DNA of 64,000 nt from Oscillospiraceae bacterium (GCA_022769565.1 JALEJQ010000026.1:1-64000), one strand, 5' to 3'; shown: positions 51,475 through 60,657, counted from the stretch's first letter. Translations and numbers: made by a program. The notes: generated from the sequence alone by a model not told the origin.

Positions 51475-51797
51475 CGTGTCGCAGGAAAATGCTCGTCGCT
51501 TCGCTCCTTACATTTTCCTGCGAGGGGTACTTTCTTTGTACGGGATAGAAATAGGCGCAATTCACATTAATTGGTTCCGCAGGTTTGGTGATATACCAAA
51601 CATTGTCGGTTCCGCTTTTTGATGTGAATTGCGCCTTGGTAATTTCTACTTTGCTGTTTTTAACGCTGCTTTGCGTTGCGCCTTAGTTTAGGAGTGTTTC
51701 GCTTCTGCGGAAGCGACAAGGTGGCGCTGCCCCCTTGACCCCTGCCACCCTTTGAAAAGCGTGGACGTAAACTTTATAGTCGCTTCGCTGTCGGGGC
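51475..51797 (-). repeat. Composite multi-hairpin 3' element, copy 3 (inverted)
   Basis: On the minus strand it starts 14 nt after the response regulator stop: GACAGCGAAGCGA (51780-51792), CGCTTC-CGCA-GAAGCG (51700-51715), AAACTAAGGCGCA, AGGCGCAATTCACAT/ATGTGAATTGCGCCT (51553-51636), GCAGGAAAATG/CATTTTCCTGC (51481-51521). The first hairpin of copies 1 and 2 is replaced by unrelated sequence. With copy 2 it makes an inverted repeat of about 780 bp. Confidence 0.85.
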
Positions 51798-51810
51798 AGA
51801 AAATTTGCGG

Positions 51811-52524
51811 TTATTCCTTATTTGCCGTGATCTTCGGCATATAGTAGCCTATACCCATACTTGTGTATATATACGTCATATCGTGTTCCTCAGGCTCTAT
51901 TTTCTTCCTCAGACCCGACATAAATACTCTCAATATCTGCTTATCCTTTTCGTGTCCGCCCGGCCACATGGCATTTATAAGATACGAATAAGTAAGCACC
52001 TTATCCGTATTGCCTGCAAGTATGCAAAGCAGCTTATACTCGTTAGGCGTAAGGTGGACTTCTGCGCCGTTTGTATACACCGTTCTTGTTGCAAAATCAA
52101 TCTTCAGTCCGCCGTTTTCAAAGACGGAATTTTCCGGAGCAGGCAGAGAAAGGGTTTCCGACCGTCTTATCGCCGCTCTTATACGGGCAAGCATTTCCGT
52201 AACGTTAAAGGGCTTGCGCAGATAGTCGTCCGCTCCGCTGTCAAGGGCGGTCACAATGTCCTCATCGTCCGTTCTTGCGCTTATAACTATAATGGGAACG
52301 TTCGACCAGGTGCGTATTCTTTCAATAAGCTCTATACCGTCCATATCGGGAAGCCCCAGGTCGGTTATTATTATGTCGGGACGGAAGGACACGGCTTCGG
52401 CAATTGCCTGCATACCGTTCTCCGCTGTACGGTAATCATACTTCTGCAGTTCAAGGGATTGTGCGACAAGTCTGAGCATCATGCTGTCGTCTTCTATTAC
52501 AAGTATTTTCTGGCTGCTGCCCAT
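51811..52524 (-). CDS. Orphan response regulator, KdpE-like
   Basis: 237 residues. Receiver: VIEDDSMMLRLV, phospho-acceptor Asp55 (IIITDLGLPDMDGIELI), PIIVISARTDDED and LRKPFNVTEM. C-terminal OmpR-type winged helix from about residue 130 (HLTPNEYKLLCILAGNTDKVLTYSYLINAMWPGG). The receiver and AMWGPG-like turn resemble KdpE, the regulator of potassium uptake. No histidine kinase or kdp gene is nearby. It lies 37 nt downstream of the pullulanase gene on the same strand, probably on one transcript. Confidence 0.85.
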   Translation of the reverse strand: MGSSQKILVIEDDSMMLRLVAQSLELQKYDYRTAENGMQAIAEAVSFRPDIIITDLGLPDMDGIELIERIRTWSNVPIIVISARTDDEDIVTALDSGADDYLRKPFNVTEMLARIRAAIRRSETLSLPAPENSVFENGGLKIDFATRTVYTNGAEVHLTPNEYKLLCILAGNTDKVLTYSYLINAMWPGGHEKDKQILRVFMSGLRKKIEPEEHDMTYIYTSMGIGYYMPKITANKE

Positions 52525-52561
52525 GCCTGTCACATCCTTTGTTTTATTATGCCGCAGGGGT

Positions 52562-54520
52562 TTAGTCCGTAACTGCATCATTTTCAAAAATTTCTTCTCT
52601 CTTTCGTCCGAGAACGATAGCGCTTATACCGTCCATTTCATAATCTCCGCACACCATTCTTATAGGTTCTGTTCCTGCATAGCAGCCGTCAACATAAACA
52701 CCGTATTCCCCGAAGGCGTGGAGCTTCACGGGATAATCATTCGGATTTAAGAATACCACAGTTTCTTCGAAAATATTGTCGTTTTTTAGGATAAAGCCTA
52801 CAACGTGCTGAGGGAGATTGTCAAGGTAATAAAGATCCTCTGCGATCTGTGCTTTGTCGTACATTCTGAATGCGCTGTGAGCCTTGCGCAGAGCTATCAG
52901 ACCCTTGTAATAGTTGAAAACGTCCTTGTATTCCGACTTTCTGTTCCATTTAAGGCTGTTTATTGCGTCGGGGGACTTGTAGCTGTTGTGGTCGAACGCC
53001 ATTCCGCCGGGGAAGGGCTTTGAACGCAGGAATTCCTGACCTGCCTGAATAAAGGGTATGCCTTGTGCAAGAAATACCATAGCCGCAGCCAGCTTATCCA
53101 TTTTTATGCGCTTTTCAACGCTGTCGGTGGAGTTGGTATAGTAAAGCTTGTCCCACAGGGTAAGGTTGTCGTGGGCTTCAACATAGTTGACGGTCTGGGC
53201 AGGTGTGTCCGTCCATGAATATTTGTCAAGGTTAGGCAGCTGTGGGTGGGGGATGCGTCCCGACATTATCTCCTTAACGTAGTCCTCGCTGCCCTGAGCG
53301 CCATTTACATAGCCCTTCTGCTTGTTTTCAAAGTTGTTGCCCTTGACGGTATCTCTGAAATCATCGCTGAAGTAGGCAACATCGGGGGTAAACCGTGCGT
53401 TCAGCTTCATGCAGCGCTTTTCCCACGGGAGAGGAGTATCTCCGCCCGTCCAGCCTTCGCCGTACATAATAACGTTGGGGTTTATCTCATGGAGGCGGCG
53501 GTAGGCTTCGTTTATGGTCTCATTATCATAAAGTCCCATAAGGTCGAAGCGGAAGCCGTCTATCTTATACTCGGTCATCCAGTAAACAAGGCTGTCGATA
53601 ATATACTTCCGCACCATTGCACGTTCGGTAGCAAGCTCGTTTCCGCAGCCTGAGCCGTTGGAATAAAGATTCTTCTTTCCGTCCCACTGGCGGTAATAGT
53701 AACAGGGGAAGGTCTTTGTAAAGCAGGAATCGGCGGTAGCGTAAGTGTGGTTGTAAACAACGTCCATAATAACGCCTATGCCCTCCTTGTGGAGAGCGTA
53801 GACCATACGCTTGAATTCCGCAACACGGCTTTTTCCGTCAAAGGGGTTGGTGGAATAAGAACCCTCGGGAACGTTGTAGTTCTGTGGGTCGTAACCCCAG
53901 TTGAACTGGGGATGATGAACGTCACTCTCGTCAACGGTGGCGTAATCGTAAGCAGGCATAAGGTGAACGTGGGTAATGCCAAGCTCTTTAAGGTGGTCAA
54001 TGCCCACGGAGTCGCCTGCGGCATTGACAAGCCCCTTTTCAATAAAGGCAAGAAAACGTCCCTTGTAGCAGAAATTACCGCTTGGGTCTATGGAAAAGTC
54101 ACGGATATGCAGCTCGTAAAGGCAGGCGTCGGTGTAATGCTCAAGGGGAACATAGGTCTGGCTGTCCCAGCCTGCAGGATTGCACTTTTCAAGGTCGATG
54201 ACCATACCCATAGCGCCGTTCACGCCTGCGGACTTTGCGTAAATATCAATAGTTTCCTGCTCAACGCCCTCGTTTGTGACAAGGTATGTGTAATAAACCC
54301 CGTCCAGGTTGCCGAAAACGGTTTTTGCCCAAACGCCGTTTTTGCCCTTTTCCATAGGCAGGTTGCGGTAGGGCTTTTCGTCCTTGCAGGTATGGTATAA
54401 TCTTATAACAATATTTTCCGCCAGCGGCGCCCAGACTTTGAACACGGTCTTATCCTTTGAATAGACCGCTCCAAGGTCGCTGCCGTCATAAGCGTATTTT
54501 GAGTCGATCTCCGAAAACAT
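52562..54520 (-). CDS. pulA: Type I pullulanase
   Basis: 652 residues. Debranches alpha-1,6 links of pullulan, amylopectin or glycogen. An N-terminal CBM48-like domain (about 15-110: YSKDKTVFKVWAPLAENIVIRLY) comes before the GH13 barrel. Type I hallmark: FNWGYDPQNYNVPEGSYST. GH13 regions: DVVYNHTYA, DGFRFDLMGLYD (nucleophile Asp), MYGEGWTGGD (acid Glu), VEAHDNLTLWDKL. No signal peptide, so it acts on cytoplasmic glycogen or imported maltodextrins. ATG at 54520 has GAGGTG 5 nt upstream, ruling out the longer hydrophobic start. Confidence 0.94.
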   Translation of the reverse strand: MFSEIDSKYAYDGSDLGAVYSKDKTVFKVWAPLAENIVIRLYHTCKDEKPYRNLPMEKGKNGVWAKTVFGNLDGVYYTYLVTNEGVEQETIDIYAKSAGVNGAMGMVIDLEKCNPAGWDSQTYVPLEHYTDACLYELHIRDFSIDPSGNFCYKGRFLAFIEKGLVNAAGDSVGIDHLKELGITHVHLMPAYDYATVDESDVHHPQFNWGYDPQNYNVPEGSYSTNPFDGKSRVAEFKRMVYALHKEGIGVIMDVVYNHTYATADSCFTKTFPCYYYRQWDGKKNLYSNGSGCGNELATERAMVRKYIIDSLVYWMTEYKIDGFRFDLMGLYDNETINEAYRRLHEINPNVIMYGEGWTGGDTPLPWEKRCMKLNARFTPDVAYFSDDFRDTVKGNNFENKQKGYVNGAQGSEDYVKEIMSGRIPHPQLPNLDKYSWTDTPAQTVNYVEAHDNLTLWDKLYYTNSTDSVEKRIKMDKLAAAMVFLAQGIPFIQAGQEFLRSKPFPGGMAFDHNSYKSPDAINSLKWNRKSEYKDVFNYYKGLIALRKAHSAFRMYDKAQIAEDLYYLDNLPQHVVGFILKNDNIFEETVVFLNPNDYPVKLHAFGEYGVYVDGCYAGTEPIRMVCGDYEMDGISAIVLGRKREEIFENDAVTD

Positions 54521-54551
54521 GGGAACACCTCTCAGATAGTGTGATACAATA

Positions 54552-54580
54552 ATTATACAATAAAAACTAAAAATTGTAAA
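54552..54580 (-). promoter_or_regulatory. Promoter of the pullulanase gene
   Basis: Minus strand: TTTACA (54575-54580), 17-bp spacer, TATAAT (54552-54557). Confidence 0.7.
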
Positions 54581-54589
54581 TATCATTTA

Positions 54590-54850
54590 CGGAGAATATT
54601 ATCGGAGAATTTCGTAAGAAGTGTGAAATGTGAAGAGTTAAGAGTGAAGCTTTTTATTAATAATGTGGAATCATATTGAATTTGAAATGTGGAAAGCGGA
54701 ATGTGGAATTGTGGTATCGCCTGCGGCGATATTATTTTAAAATTCGTGAGCGAAGCGAACACCTTAATTATTCATTATTCACTATTCATTATTCATTAAA
54801 GCGCAGCGCCCATAATTCCACTTTCCACTTTCAACTTTCCAAATTCAAAA
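54590..54850. repeat. Low-complexity intergenic repeat block
   Basis: Contains GAAGAGTTAAGAGTGAAG, ATGTGGAAAGCGGAATGTGG, a CGTGAGCGAAGCGAACACCTTAAT word, ATTATTCACTATTCATTATT and CCACTTTCCACTTTCAACTT. The same words, partly inverted, are at 58690-58885 and 63655-63800. No gene lies in 54521-55051. Confidence 0.7.
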
Positions 54851-54924
54851 AGATTTTCGTCTGATTTAACATTTATTCTTGAATTTTACAGAAAAAAACT
54901 GTAATAAAAAATATTAAAAAAGGC

Positions 54925-54953
54925 TTTTATTTTGAAACTGTTTATGGTATAAT
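54925..54953 (+). promoter_or_regulatory. Probable promoter of murA
   Basis: A good -10 box TATAAT at 54948-54953; the -35 at 17 bp (TTTTAT, 54925-54930) is weak. Confidence 0.45.
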
Positions 54954-55051
54954 ACTATTTGAACTGTGCAAATGAAGAAAAATCATTATTTGCAGCTTTA
55001 TGAATGCTTCGGCGGTGAAAAACCGCTGTTTATATAGGAGAGAACTGTATC

Positions 55052-56338
55052 TTGGATAAGTTTATTATAAAAGGCGGCCGCCGTCTGCATGGGGAAGTGG
55101 AAATAAGCGGTGCCAAAAATGCGGCGGTAGCTATTATTCCTGCCGTTATCCTGTCCGATGAACCCTGTATTCTTGAAAATGTACCTAATATAAGCGATGT
55201 TTCCATCAGCCTCCGTATCCTTTACGAAATGGGAGCCGATGTTAAATTTATAGATAAAAACGTTGTACGCATAGACGCTACACGCATTACGGAGCCTATC
55301 GTTCCTTACGAAATGGCAAAGCATATGAGAGCGTCATACTATTTCCTCGGCACACTTCTGGGCAAATTCAGACGTGCAAGAGTTGCTATGCCCGGCGGCT
55401 GCTATCTTGGCGACCGTCCTATCGACCAGCACCTTAAAGCCTTCACCGCTCTCGGTGCGAGCTGCGCTCTTGACCACGGTATGATAGATATTCAGGCGGA
55501 AACTCTGCTTGGTTCCCAGATATATTTTGATATGGTAACGGTTGGTGCGACCATAAACACCATGCTTGCCGCAGTAAAGGCAACGGGCATGACCGTTATC
55601 GAAAACGCTGCAAAGGAACCCCACATCGTTGACCTTGCAAACTTCCTTAACTCCATGGGCGCTGATATTATGGGCGCAGGTACGGACGTTATCAAGATAA
55701 GGGGCGTTAAATCCCTTAAAGGCGCAACATATGCAATTATTCCCGACCAGATAGAAGCAGGTACCTTTATGGTGGCGGCTGCCGCTACAAAGGGCGATGT
55801 TCTCATAAAAAATGTTATACCCAAGCACCTTGAAAGCATTACTGCAAAGCTTGAAAAAATAGGCGTTAACGTTGAAGAATTTGACGACAGCATAAGGATA
55901 TCCGTTGACGGTCCTCTTGTAAAGACAAGCGTAAAGACTATGCCCCACCCCGGTTTCCCAACGGATATGCAGCCCCAGATCTCCACACTGCTTTGCCTTG
56001 CCGAGGGAACAAGCATCGTTACCGAGGGCATTTTCGACAACCGTTTCCGCTATGTTGACGAGCTGAGAAGAATGGGTGCCGATATTTCCGTTGACGGCAA
56101 GGTGGCTGTTATCGAGGGCGTAGGCTCTCTTATGGGCGCTCCCGTTACCGCTCCCGACCTGCGAGCAGGCGCGGCGCTTGTTATTGCCGGACTTGCGGCA
56201 AAGGGCGTTACCGAAATTGAAGATATTTACCACATTGAGCGTGGTTATGAGGATTTTGAGGGCAAATTAAGAGCGTTGGGCGCAGACATTGAAAAGAAGT
56301 CCGTTCCCGGTTCTTCCGTAAGAAAAGTGGCTCTCTGA
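55052..56338 (+). CDS. murA: UDP-N-acetylglucosamine 1-carboxyvinyltransferase
   Basis: 428 residues, TTG start after TAGGAGAG. First committed step of peptidoglycan synthesis: adds enolpyruvate from PEP to UDP-GlcNAc in the cytoplasm. The catalytic, fosfomycin-binding Cys is at 117 (MPGGCYLGDRPIDQH). Other marks: VEISGAKNAAVAIIPA with the conserved Lys-Asn near 22, and LRAGAALVIAGLAAKG near the end. Monocistronic, closed by the terminator at 56364. Confidence 0.95.
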   Translation: MDKFIIKGGRRLHGEVEISGAKNAAVAIIPAVILSDEPCILENVPNISDVSISLRILYEMGADVKFIDKNVVRIDATRITEPIVPYEMAKHMRASYYFLGTLLGKFRRARVAMPGGCYLGDRPIDQHLKAFTALGASCALDHGMIDIQAETLLGSQIYFDMVTVGATINTMLAAVKATGMTVIENAAKEPHIVDLANFLNSMGADIMGAGTDVIKIRGVKSLKGATYAIIPDQIEAGTFMVAAAATKGDVLIKNVIPKHLESITAKLEKIGVNVEEFDDSIRISVDGPLVKTSVKTMPHPGFPTDMQPQISTLLCLAEGTSIVTEGIFDNRFRYVDELRRMGADISVDGKVAVIEGVGSLMGAPVTAPDLRAGAALVIAGLAAKGVTEIEDIYHIERGYEDFEGKLRALGADIEKKSVPGSSVRKVAL

Positions 56339-56363
56339 GCCGTATTAAAATAGCTGTATAATA

Positions 56364-56393
56364 AAAAGGAGGCTTTGAAAGCCCCCTTTTTTA
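56364..56393. terminator. Bidirectional terminator after murA
   Basis: AAAAAGGAGGCTT and AAGCCCCCTTTTT pair with one G-U around TGA, with T runs on both strands. It separates murA from the convergent GGDEF remnant. Confidence 0.8.
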
Positions 56394-56741
56394 TTAATGG
56401 TACCGTTGTTTATCCGCATACATATTCTGTTCTGCAGTGCGTATCACCTGTTCAAGCTCGTTTCCGCTGCCCTCCGCAAAGCCTACTGCGGCAGTAACGG
56501 GCACTCCGCATATATCGGGAACAGCTGCGATAGCCTTCTGCCAATCGGACACTATCTTTTCTGTCTGACCGTTCTTCGGCTCAGGGCATATCATTACAAA
56601 TTCATCTCCGCCCGTGCGGTAAGCGGCATTTGAATTTATTTTGCGGACACCGGACAGCACCCAACACCATACATTGACCCCATCGTTTTCCAAATGACAG
56701 GTCTTGTCACAGTAAATGTTGTATAACATATTTACGCTCAT
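56394..56741 (-). pseudogene. Remnant of a GGDEF diguanylate cyclase
   Basis: 115 codons. The second half matches a GGDEF domain: AAYRTGGDEFVMICPE, then VPVTAAVGFAEGSG and VIRTAEQNMYADKQRYH. The first half of the domain (the LYNRR segment, the DxDxFK metal site and INDTYGH) is missing or scrambled; only MLYNIY near the start recalls it. Without the metal-binding Asp it cannot make cyclic di-GMP. It starts 13 nt after recX, so it is probably transcribed with recA-recX. Confidence 0.75.
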
Positions 56742-56753
56742 CCCTTTTAGAGA

Positions 56754-57380
56754 TTATTCTTCTTTATCAAACTCCAAGTCGTACATATCCAATACGGCAT
56801 TGATGGAATCATAGCTGTAGCCTGCCCTTGCAAGCGCAGCCTTTACCTTCCGCACACCCTTTTCATCGGTAAGATAGCGCTCGTACTTCTTCTCCACAAG
56901 CTCTTCAAGCCGTTCAAGAGTGCCTTCTTCGTCAAGATAAGGCTCCAGCGCTTCTTCTATAACGGAAGGCGGAAGTCCTCGGCTTTTCATTTCATACTTA
57001 GCCTTTATCATGCCCAGCTTTTTTACTTCAAAAAGCTGACGGGCAAGTTTTACAGCGTAGGCTCTGTCGTTGATATACCCAAGCTCCGCCATTCTGCGGC
57101 AGACATTCAGGCACATTTCCTTGGGGTAGTTCTTCTCCAGCTTTCGGTAAAGCTCCGTAAAGCTGCAGTCCCTTGCCGCAAGGATATGCAGCGCTCTCTG
57201 ATTTGCCTTGCGCTCAAGGTCGGCATACTGTATTTCTTCAAGCGCCGCCCGTGGAAGTTCAAGTCCTGCTTTAAGGCTGTATTTTTCCACGGTCTGAGCG
57301 CCTATGTAAACGTTGGGAACGCCTTCTATCTCAATGCAGAAGGTAGTTCCTTTATACTGTGACACGGAAAGTATCTTCAT
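56754..57380 (-). CDS. recX: Regulatory protein RecX
   Basis: 208 residues. RecX binds RecA filaments and limits their activity. The three-helix repeats are visible: NQRALHILAARDCSFTELYRKLEKNY, AVKLARQLFEVKKLGMIKAKYEMKSRGL, VRKVKAALARAGYSYDSINAVLD. The gene follows recA with 3 nt between, the normal arrangement. Confidence 0.9.
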   Translation of the reverse strand: MKILSVSQYKGTTFCIEIEGVPNVYIGAQTVEKYSLKAGLELPRAALEEIQYADLERKANQRALHILAARDCSFTELYRKLEKNYPKEMCLNVCRRMAELGYINDRAYAVKLARQLFEVKKLGMIKAKYEMKSRGLPPSVIEEALEPYLDEEGTLERLEELVEKKYERYLTDEKGVRKVKAALARAGYSYDSINAVLDMYDLEFDKEE

Positions 57381-57383
57381 ATA

Positions 57384-58604
57384 TTACTTGTCAACGGGGG
57401 TGAATTCCTCAAAGTCGTCCTCTGCGTCTATTTCAACGTTGACAGATGGACGGGGAACAACGGTCTTGCTGATCTTTTCCGCTTCTGCCATAATATCTGC
57501 ATCGGAAGGTTCGGAAACGGGTTCTTCCGCCTTCTTTGCGGCTTTCTTGTTGGCAGCTATCTGTTCTGCACATTTCGCCTTTATCTTTTCCTCGATCTCC
57601 TTCATTACTTCGGGGTTGTTCTGCAGGTATTCCTTGGTGTTGTCACGACCCTGAGCGATCTTTTCGTTGTTGTAGGAGAACCAGGCGCCGCTCTTGTGGA
57701 TAATATCCATTTCAACGGCAAGGTCAACCACTTCGCCCGTGCGAGAAATGCCCTTGCCGAAAATAAGGTCAAATTCGCACTCCTTGAAGGGTGGAGAAAC
57801 CTTGTTCTTTACGACCTTGCACTTTGTTCTTGCGCCGATGACTTCTCCGCCCGACTTGATAGCTTCGCCCTTGCGGACTTCTATTCTTACAGAGCTGTAG
57901 AATTTAAGGGCACGGCCGCCTGTGGTGACTTCGGGGTTGCCGTAAGAGATGCCTATCTTCTCACGGACCTGATTGATGAATATGGCAACGCAGTTGGACT
58001 TGGAAATAACGGAAGTGAGCTTTCTCATAGCCTGGGACATAAGTCTTGCAAGCAGACCAACGTGAGCGTCGCCCATATCGCCGTCTATTTCAGCCTTTGT
58101 TACCATTGCGGCAACGGAGTCGATAACTATGCAGTCGATAGCGCCGGAACGAACGAGAGCCTCGGCAATTTCAAGAGCCTGTTCGCCGCTGTCGGGCTGT
58201 GAAACCAGCATTTCATCAATATCAACACCGAGAGCCTTTGCATAAACGGGGTCGAGGGCGTGTTCAACGTCGATGAAAGCTGCAGTTCCGCCAAGTTTCT
58301 GGGATTCGGCAACTATCTGGAGGGCAACGGTGGTCTTGCCGGAGCTTTCCGGTCCGAAAATTTCTATGATGCGTCCCTTGGGAACGCCGCCTATGCCAAG
58401 TGCCATATCAAGGGTCATGGAGCCTGTGGGGATAGCGTCCACATTATAATCGGCAGCCTGTCCCAGACGCATAACAGCGCCTGCGCCGTACTGTTTTTCT
58501 ATATGCTGAATAGCGGCTTCGAGAGCCTTCTTTTTTTCTTCATCATTTTTAGGTTTTACGACAGCTTCTTTTTTGGAAGCGTCCGCTTTTTTCTTCTCTG
58601 CCAT
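57384..58604 (-). CDS. recA: Recombinase RecA
   Basis: 406 residues. Walker [10 protein letters not shown], the [25 protein letters not shown] start of the core, [28 protein letters not shown] with the DNA-binding L1/L2 region. The C-terminus is about 50 residues longer than in E. coli and ends with a strongly acidic part ([11 protein letters not shown]), which often tunes DNA binding. The ATG at 58604 begins MAEKKK; the frame upstream of it is within the promoter. No Bacillus-type LexA box was recognised. Confidence 0.96.
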   Translation of the reverse strand: MAEKKKADASKKEAVVKPKNDEEKKKALEAAIQHIEKQYGAGAVMRLGQAADYNVDAIPTGSMTLDMALGIGGVPKGRIIEIFGPESSGKTTVALQIVAESQKLGGTAAFIDVEHALDPVYAKALGVDIDEMLVSQPDSGEQALEIAEALVRSGAIDCIVIDSVAAMVTKAEIDGDMGDAHVGLLARLMSQAMRKLTSVISKSNCVAIFINQVREKIGISYGNPEVTTGGRALKFYSSVRIEVRKGEAIKSGGEVIGARTKCKVVKNKVSPPFKECEFDLIFGKGISRTGEVVDLAVEMDIIHKSGAWFSYNNEKIAQGRDNTKEYLQNNPEVMKEIEEKIKAKCAEQIAANKKAAKKAEEPVSEPSDADIMAEAEKISKTVVPRPSVNVEIDAEDDFEEFTPVDK

Positions 58605-58644
58605 GTAACGGATACCGTCCTTTCGTTTATGGTTATACACATAA

Positions 58645-58673
58645 ATTATAACATAACAAATAAATATATGCAA
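58645..58673 (-). promoter_or_regulatory. Promoter of recA-recX
   Basis: Minus strand: TTGCAT (58668-58673), 17-bp spacer, TATAAT (58645-58650). Confidence 0.7.
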
Positions 58674-58689
58674 GACAAATTTACATAAA

Positions 58690-58885
58690 GTTTGGAGAGT
58701 GAAGAGTGGAATTATGAGCGCTTCGCTTTAATGAATAATGAAAAATGAATAGTGAATAATTAAGGTGTTCGCTTCGCTCACGGATTTAAAAACACATCGC
58801 CGAAGGCGATACCATAATTATTCATTCTTCACTATTCATTATTCATTTAGCGAAGCGCATATAATTCCACTTTCAACCTTCCACA
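58690..58885. repeat. Low-complexity intergenic repeat block
   Basis: GGAGAGTGAAGAGTGGAATTATG, ATGAATAATGAAAAATGAATAG, AATTAAGGTGTTCGCTTCGC, TCACGGATTTAAAA, an ATCGCC-GAA-GGCGAT hairpin, then inverted ATTATTCATTCTTCACTATT and CCACTTTCAACCTTCCACAT. Partly a large inverted repeat. No gene lies in 58605-58967. Confidence 0.7.
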
Positions 58886-58894
58886 TTGATACAG

Positions 58895-58923
58895 TTGACA
58901 GGCAAATAAACATATGCTATAAT
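58895..58923 (+). promoter_or_regulatory. Promoter of the MutS-like gene
   Basis: TTGACA (58895-58900), 17-bp spacer, TATAAT (58918-58923). Confidence 0.75.
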
Positions 58924-58967
58924 TGTATTATCAAGATAGTACAATCAACAAAAGGAGCATTGGGCAT

Positions 58968-60611
58968 ATGGAAATATTGATAGTGACGGTCTGCGCAGTT
59001 GTACTTACAGCGGTCATCTCAGCCGTTGTTTACAGCCTTGGAAGGCGCAGGAGAGAGGAAAGGGAGGCAAGGCTCTTTTTCGGGGCGCTGCCTGACGAAA
59101 AGCCTGAATTTGACAGCATAAGCGCCCTTTATAACGAGCGGCTGAAAAAGGAAAGCCCCTATGCCGACGACATCACCTTTGCCGATATTGATATGAAAAG
59201 CGTTTTTGCTTCCATAGACACCTGCCTTACCTCCGCAGGAGAGGAAATGCTGTGGGAGCAGCTTCATTACTGCGATAAAGGCTCAGCTGAGAAAATTGCT
59301 CTGCTCTGCGATAAAATGAGCGAGGACGAGGAGCTGCGCACGAAAATTTACGCCGCTCTTTACAGCATGGGCAAAATGAACTACAACGGCGCTGCGGAAA
59401 CGGTTTACGGCAGACCGCTCAAAGAGATACCGCATAAGTGGATATATTATTTTATGCCCTTTGCACCGCTGATCGGCATTGCAGCGGCGGCTGTGGGCGC
59501 TGCGCTGAACTTTTTTCCCCTTTCCGCTTTGGGTCTTGCAATGATATTTCTTCCCATTGCCGTAAATATGGTATTATTCTATTCCGCAAGAAGGATATGC
59601 TCCGTTGAGATAGGCTCGGCGATGTATGCAGCCTGTGCTGCGGCTGCGGCGGAAAGGCTTTGCGAAAATGAATTTATAAGAGAGCTTTTCCCAGGTCTTA
59701 AGGAGGAATGTTCACAGCTTGCGGTACTGCGGAAAAAGACCTCGGGCGTGACCTTCGGCAGCGGCTCGGAGGGGGATTTCCTTGCCGATATGATAAAAAT
59801 GGGATTCCAGACGGAAGTAAGAAGCTACTGCGCCGCCCGTAAGATAATAATCGAAAAAAAGGATGCCGCAAAGAGCGTTTACTGCACCGTGGGACTTATC
59901 GACGCAGCCTGTGCCATTCTCAACTGCCGTGAAAATCACAAATGGTGCAGACCCGTTTTTACGGAGGAAAATGTTATTGACGCAAAGGGTCTGTATCATC
60001 CACTTATAAAAGACCCCGTGCCAAACAGCGTGTGCATAAGCAAAAATATGCTTCTTACAGGCTCCAACGCTTCGGGCAAGTCCTCGTTCATCAAGGCGTG
60101 TGCGATAAACTGTATCCTTGCCCAGAGCATAGGCATCTGCACGGCGGAGAGCTTCTCGCTGAAAAGGTGCCGTGTGATAAGCTCTATGGCGGTCAGCGAC
60201 AGCATTGCCGAGGGTGACAGCTACTTTACGGCAGAGCTGAAATCTCTCCGCAGGCTCACCGATTCCGCCGAGAAGGAGCCCTGCATCTGCTTTATAGACG
60301 AGATACTCAAAGGCACAAACACGGCGGAACGTCTTGCGGCTTCGGAAAGTGTACTTGAATTTATGAGCGGAACGGACAGCCTTTGCATTGCCGCCACCCA
60401 CGACCTTGAACTGACAGAGCGTGAAAACGGCTTTATGAATATGCACTTCTCCGAGCATATCGCAAAGGGAACGGTGCTTTTCGACTACACCATAAAAAAC
60501 GGTCCTGCGGATTCAAGAAATGCGATACTTCTTATGGCGCAGATGGGCTTCGGCGAAAGGATAACGAGCCGTGCGGAAGAACTATGCGCAGGTCAGACTT
60601 TTCAAGGGTAG
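58968..60611 (+). CDS. Membrane-anchored MutS-family ATPase
   Basis: 547 residues. A membrane helix at 2-22, then a MutS core-like helical region (about 60-160), two further membrane helices (about 168-215), and the MutS ABC-type ATPase at the end. Walker A GSNASGKSS is at 365-373, the Walker B region CICFIDEILKGTNTAERLAAS and the H-loop AATHDLEL follow. The N-terminal mismatch-binding domain of MutS and the Smr nuclease of MutS2 are absent. Such membrane MutS-like ATPases occur in Firmicutes and have no settled function. ATG at 58968 follows AAAGGAG by 10 nt; upstream codons lie in the promoter. Confidence 0.85.
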   Translation: MEILIVTVCAVVLTAVISAVVYSLGRRRREEREARLFFGALPDEKPEFDSISALYNERLKKESPYADDITFADIDMKSVFASIDTCLTSAGEEMLWEQLHYCDKGSAEKIALLCDKMSEDEELRTKIYAALYSMGKMNYNGAAETVYGRPLKEIPHKWIYYFMPFAPLIGIAAAAVGAALNFFPLSALGLAMIFLPIAVNMVLFYSARRICSVEIGSAMYAACAAAAAERLCENEFIRELFPGLKEECSQLAVLRKKTSGVTFGSGSEGDFLADMIKMGFQTEVRSYCAARKIIIEKKDAAKSVYCTVGLIDAACAILNCRENHKWCRPVFTEENVIDAKGLYHPLIKDPVPNSVCISKNMLLTGSNASGKSSFIKACAINCILAQSIGICTAESFSLKRCRVISSMAVSDSIAEGDSYFTAELKSLRRLTDSAEKEPCICFIDEILKGTNTAERLAASESVLEFMSGTDSLCIAATHDLELTERENGFMNMHFSEHIAKGTVLFDYTIKNGPADSRNAILLMAQMGFGERITSRAEELCAGQTFQG

Positions 60612-60628
60612 ATCTGCTCAAAAAAACA

Positions 60629-60657
60629 TTGACAAAATCCGTTAACAGTGGTAATAT
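60629..60657 (+). promoter_or_regulatory. Promoter of the GH9 gene
   Basis: TTGACA (60629-60634), 17-bp spacer, TAATAT (60652-60657). Confidence 0.7.

Noticed and set aside
55334-56233. Minus-strand frames opposite murA
   Set aside because: Entirely within murA, no ribosome site and no homologous pattern.
58605-58680. LexA (SOS) box before recA
   Set aside because: No match to the CGAAC-N4-GTTCG type box of Firmicutes in the promoter region; control may differ or the box may be diverged.
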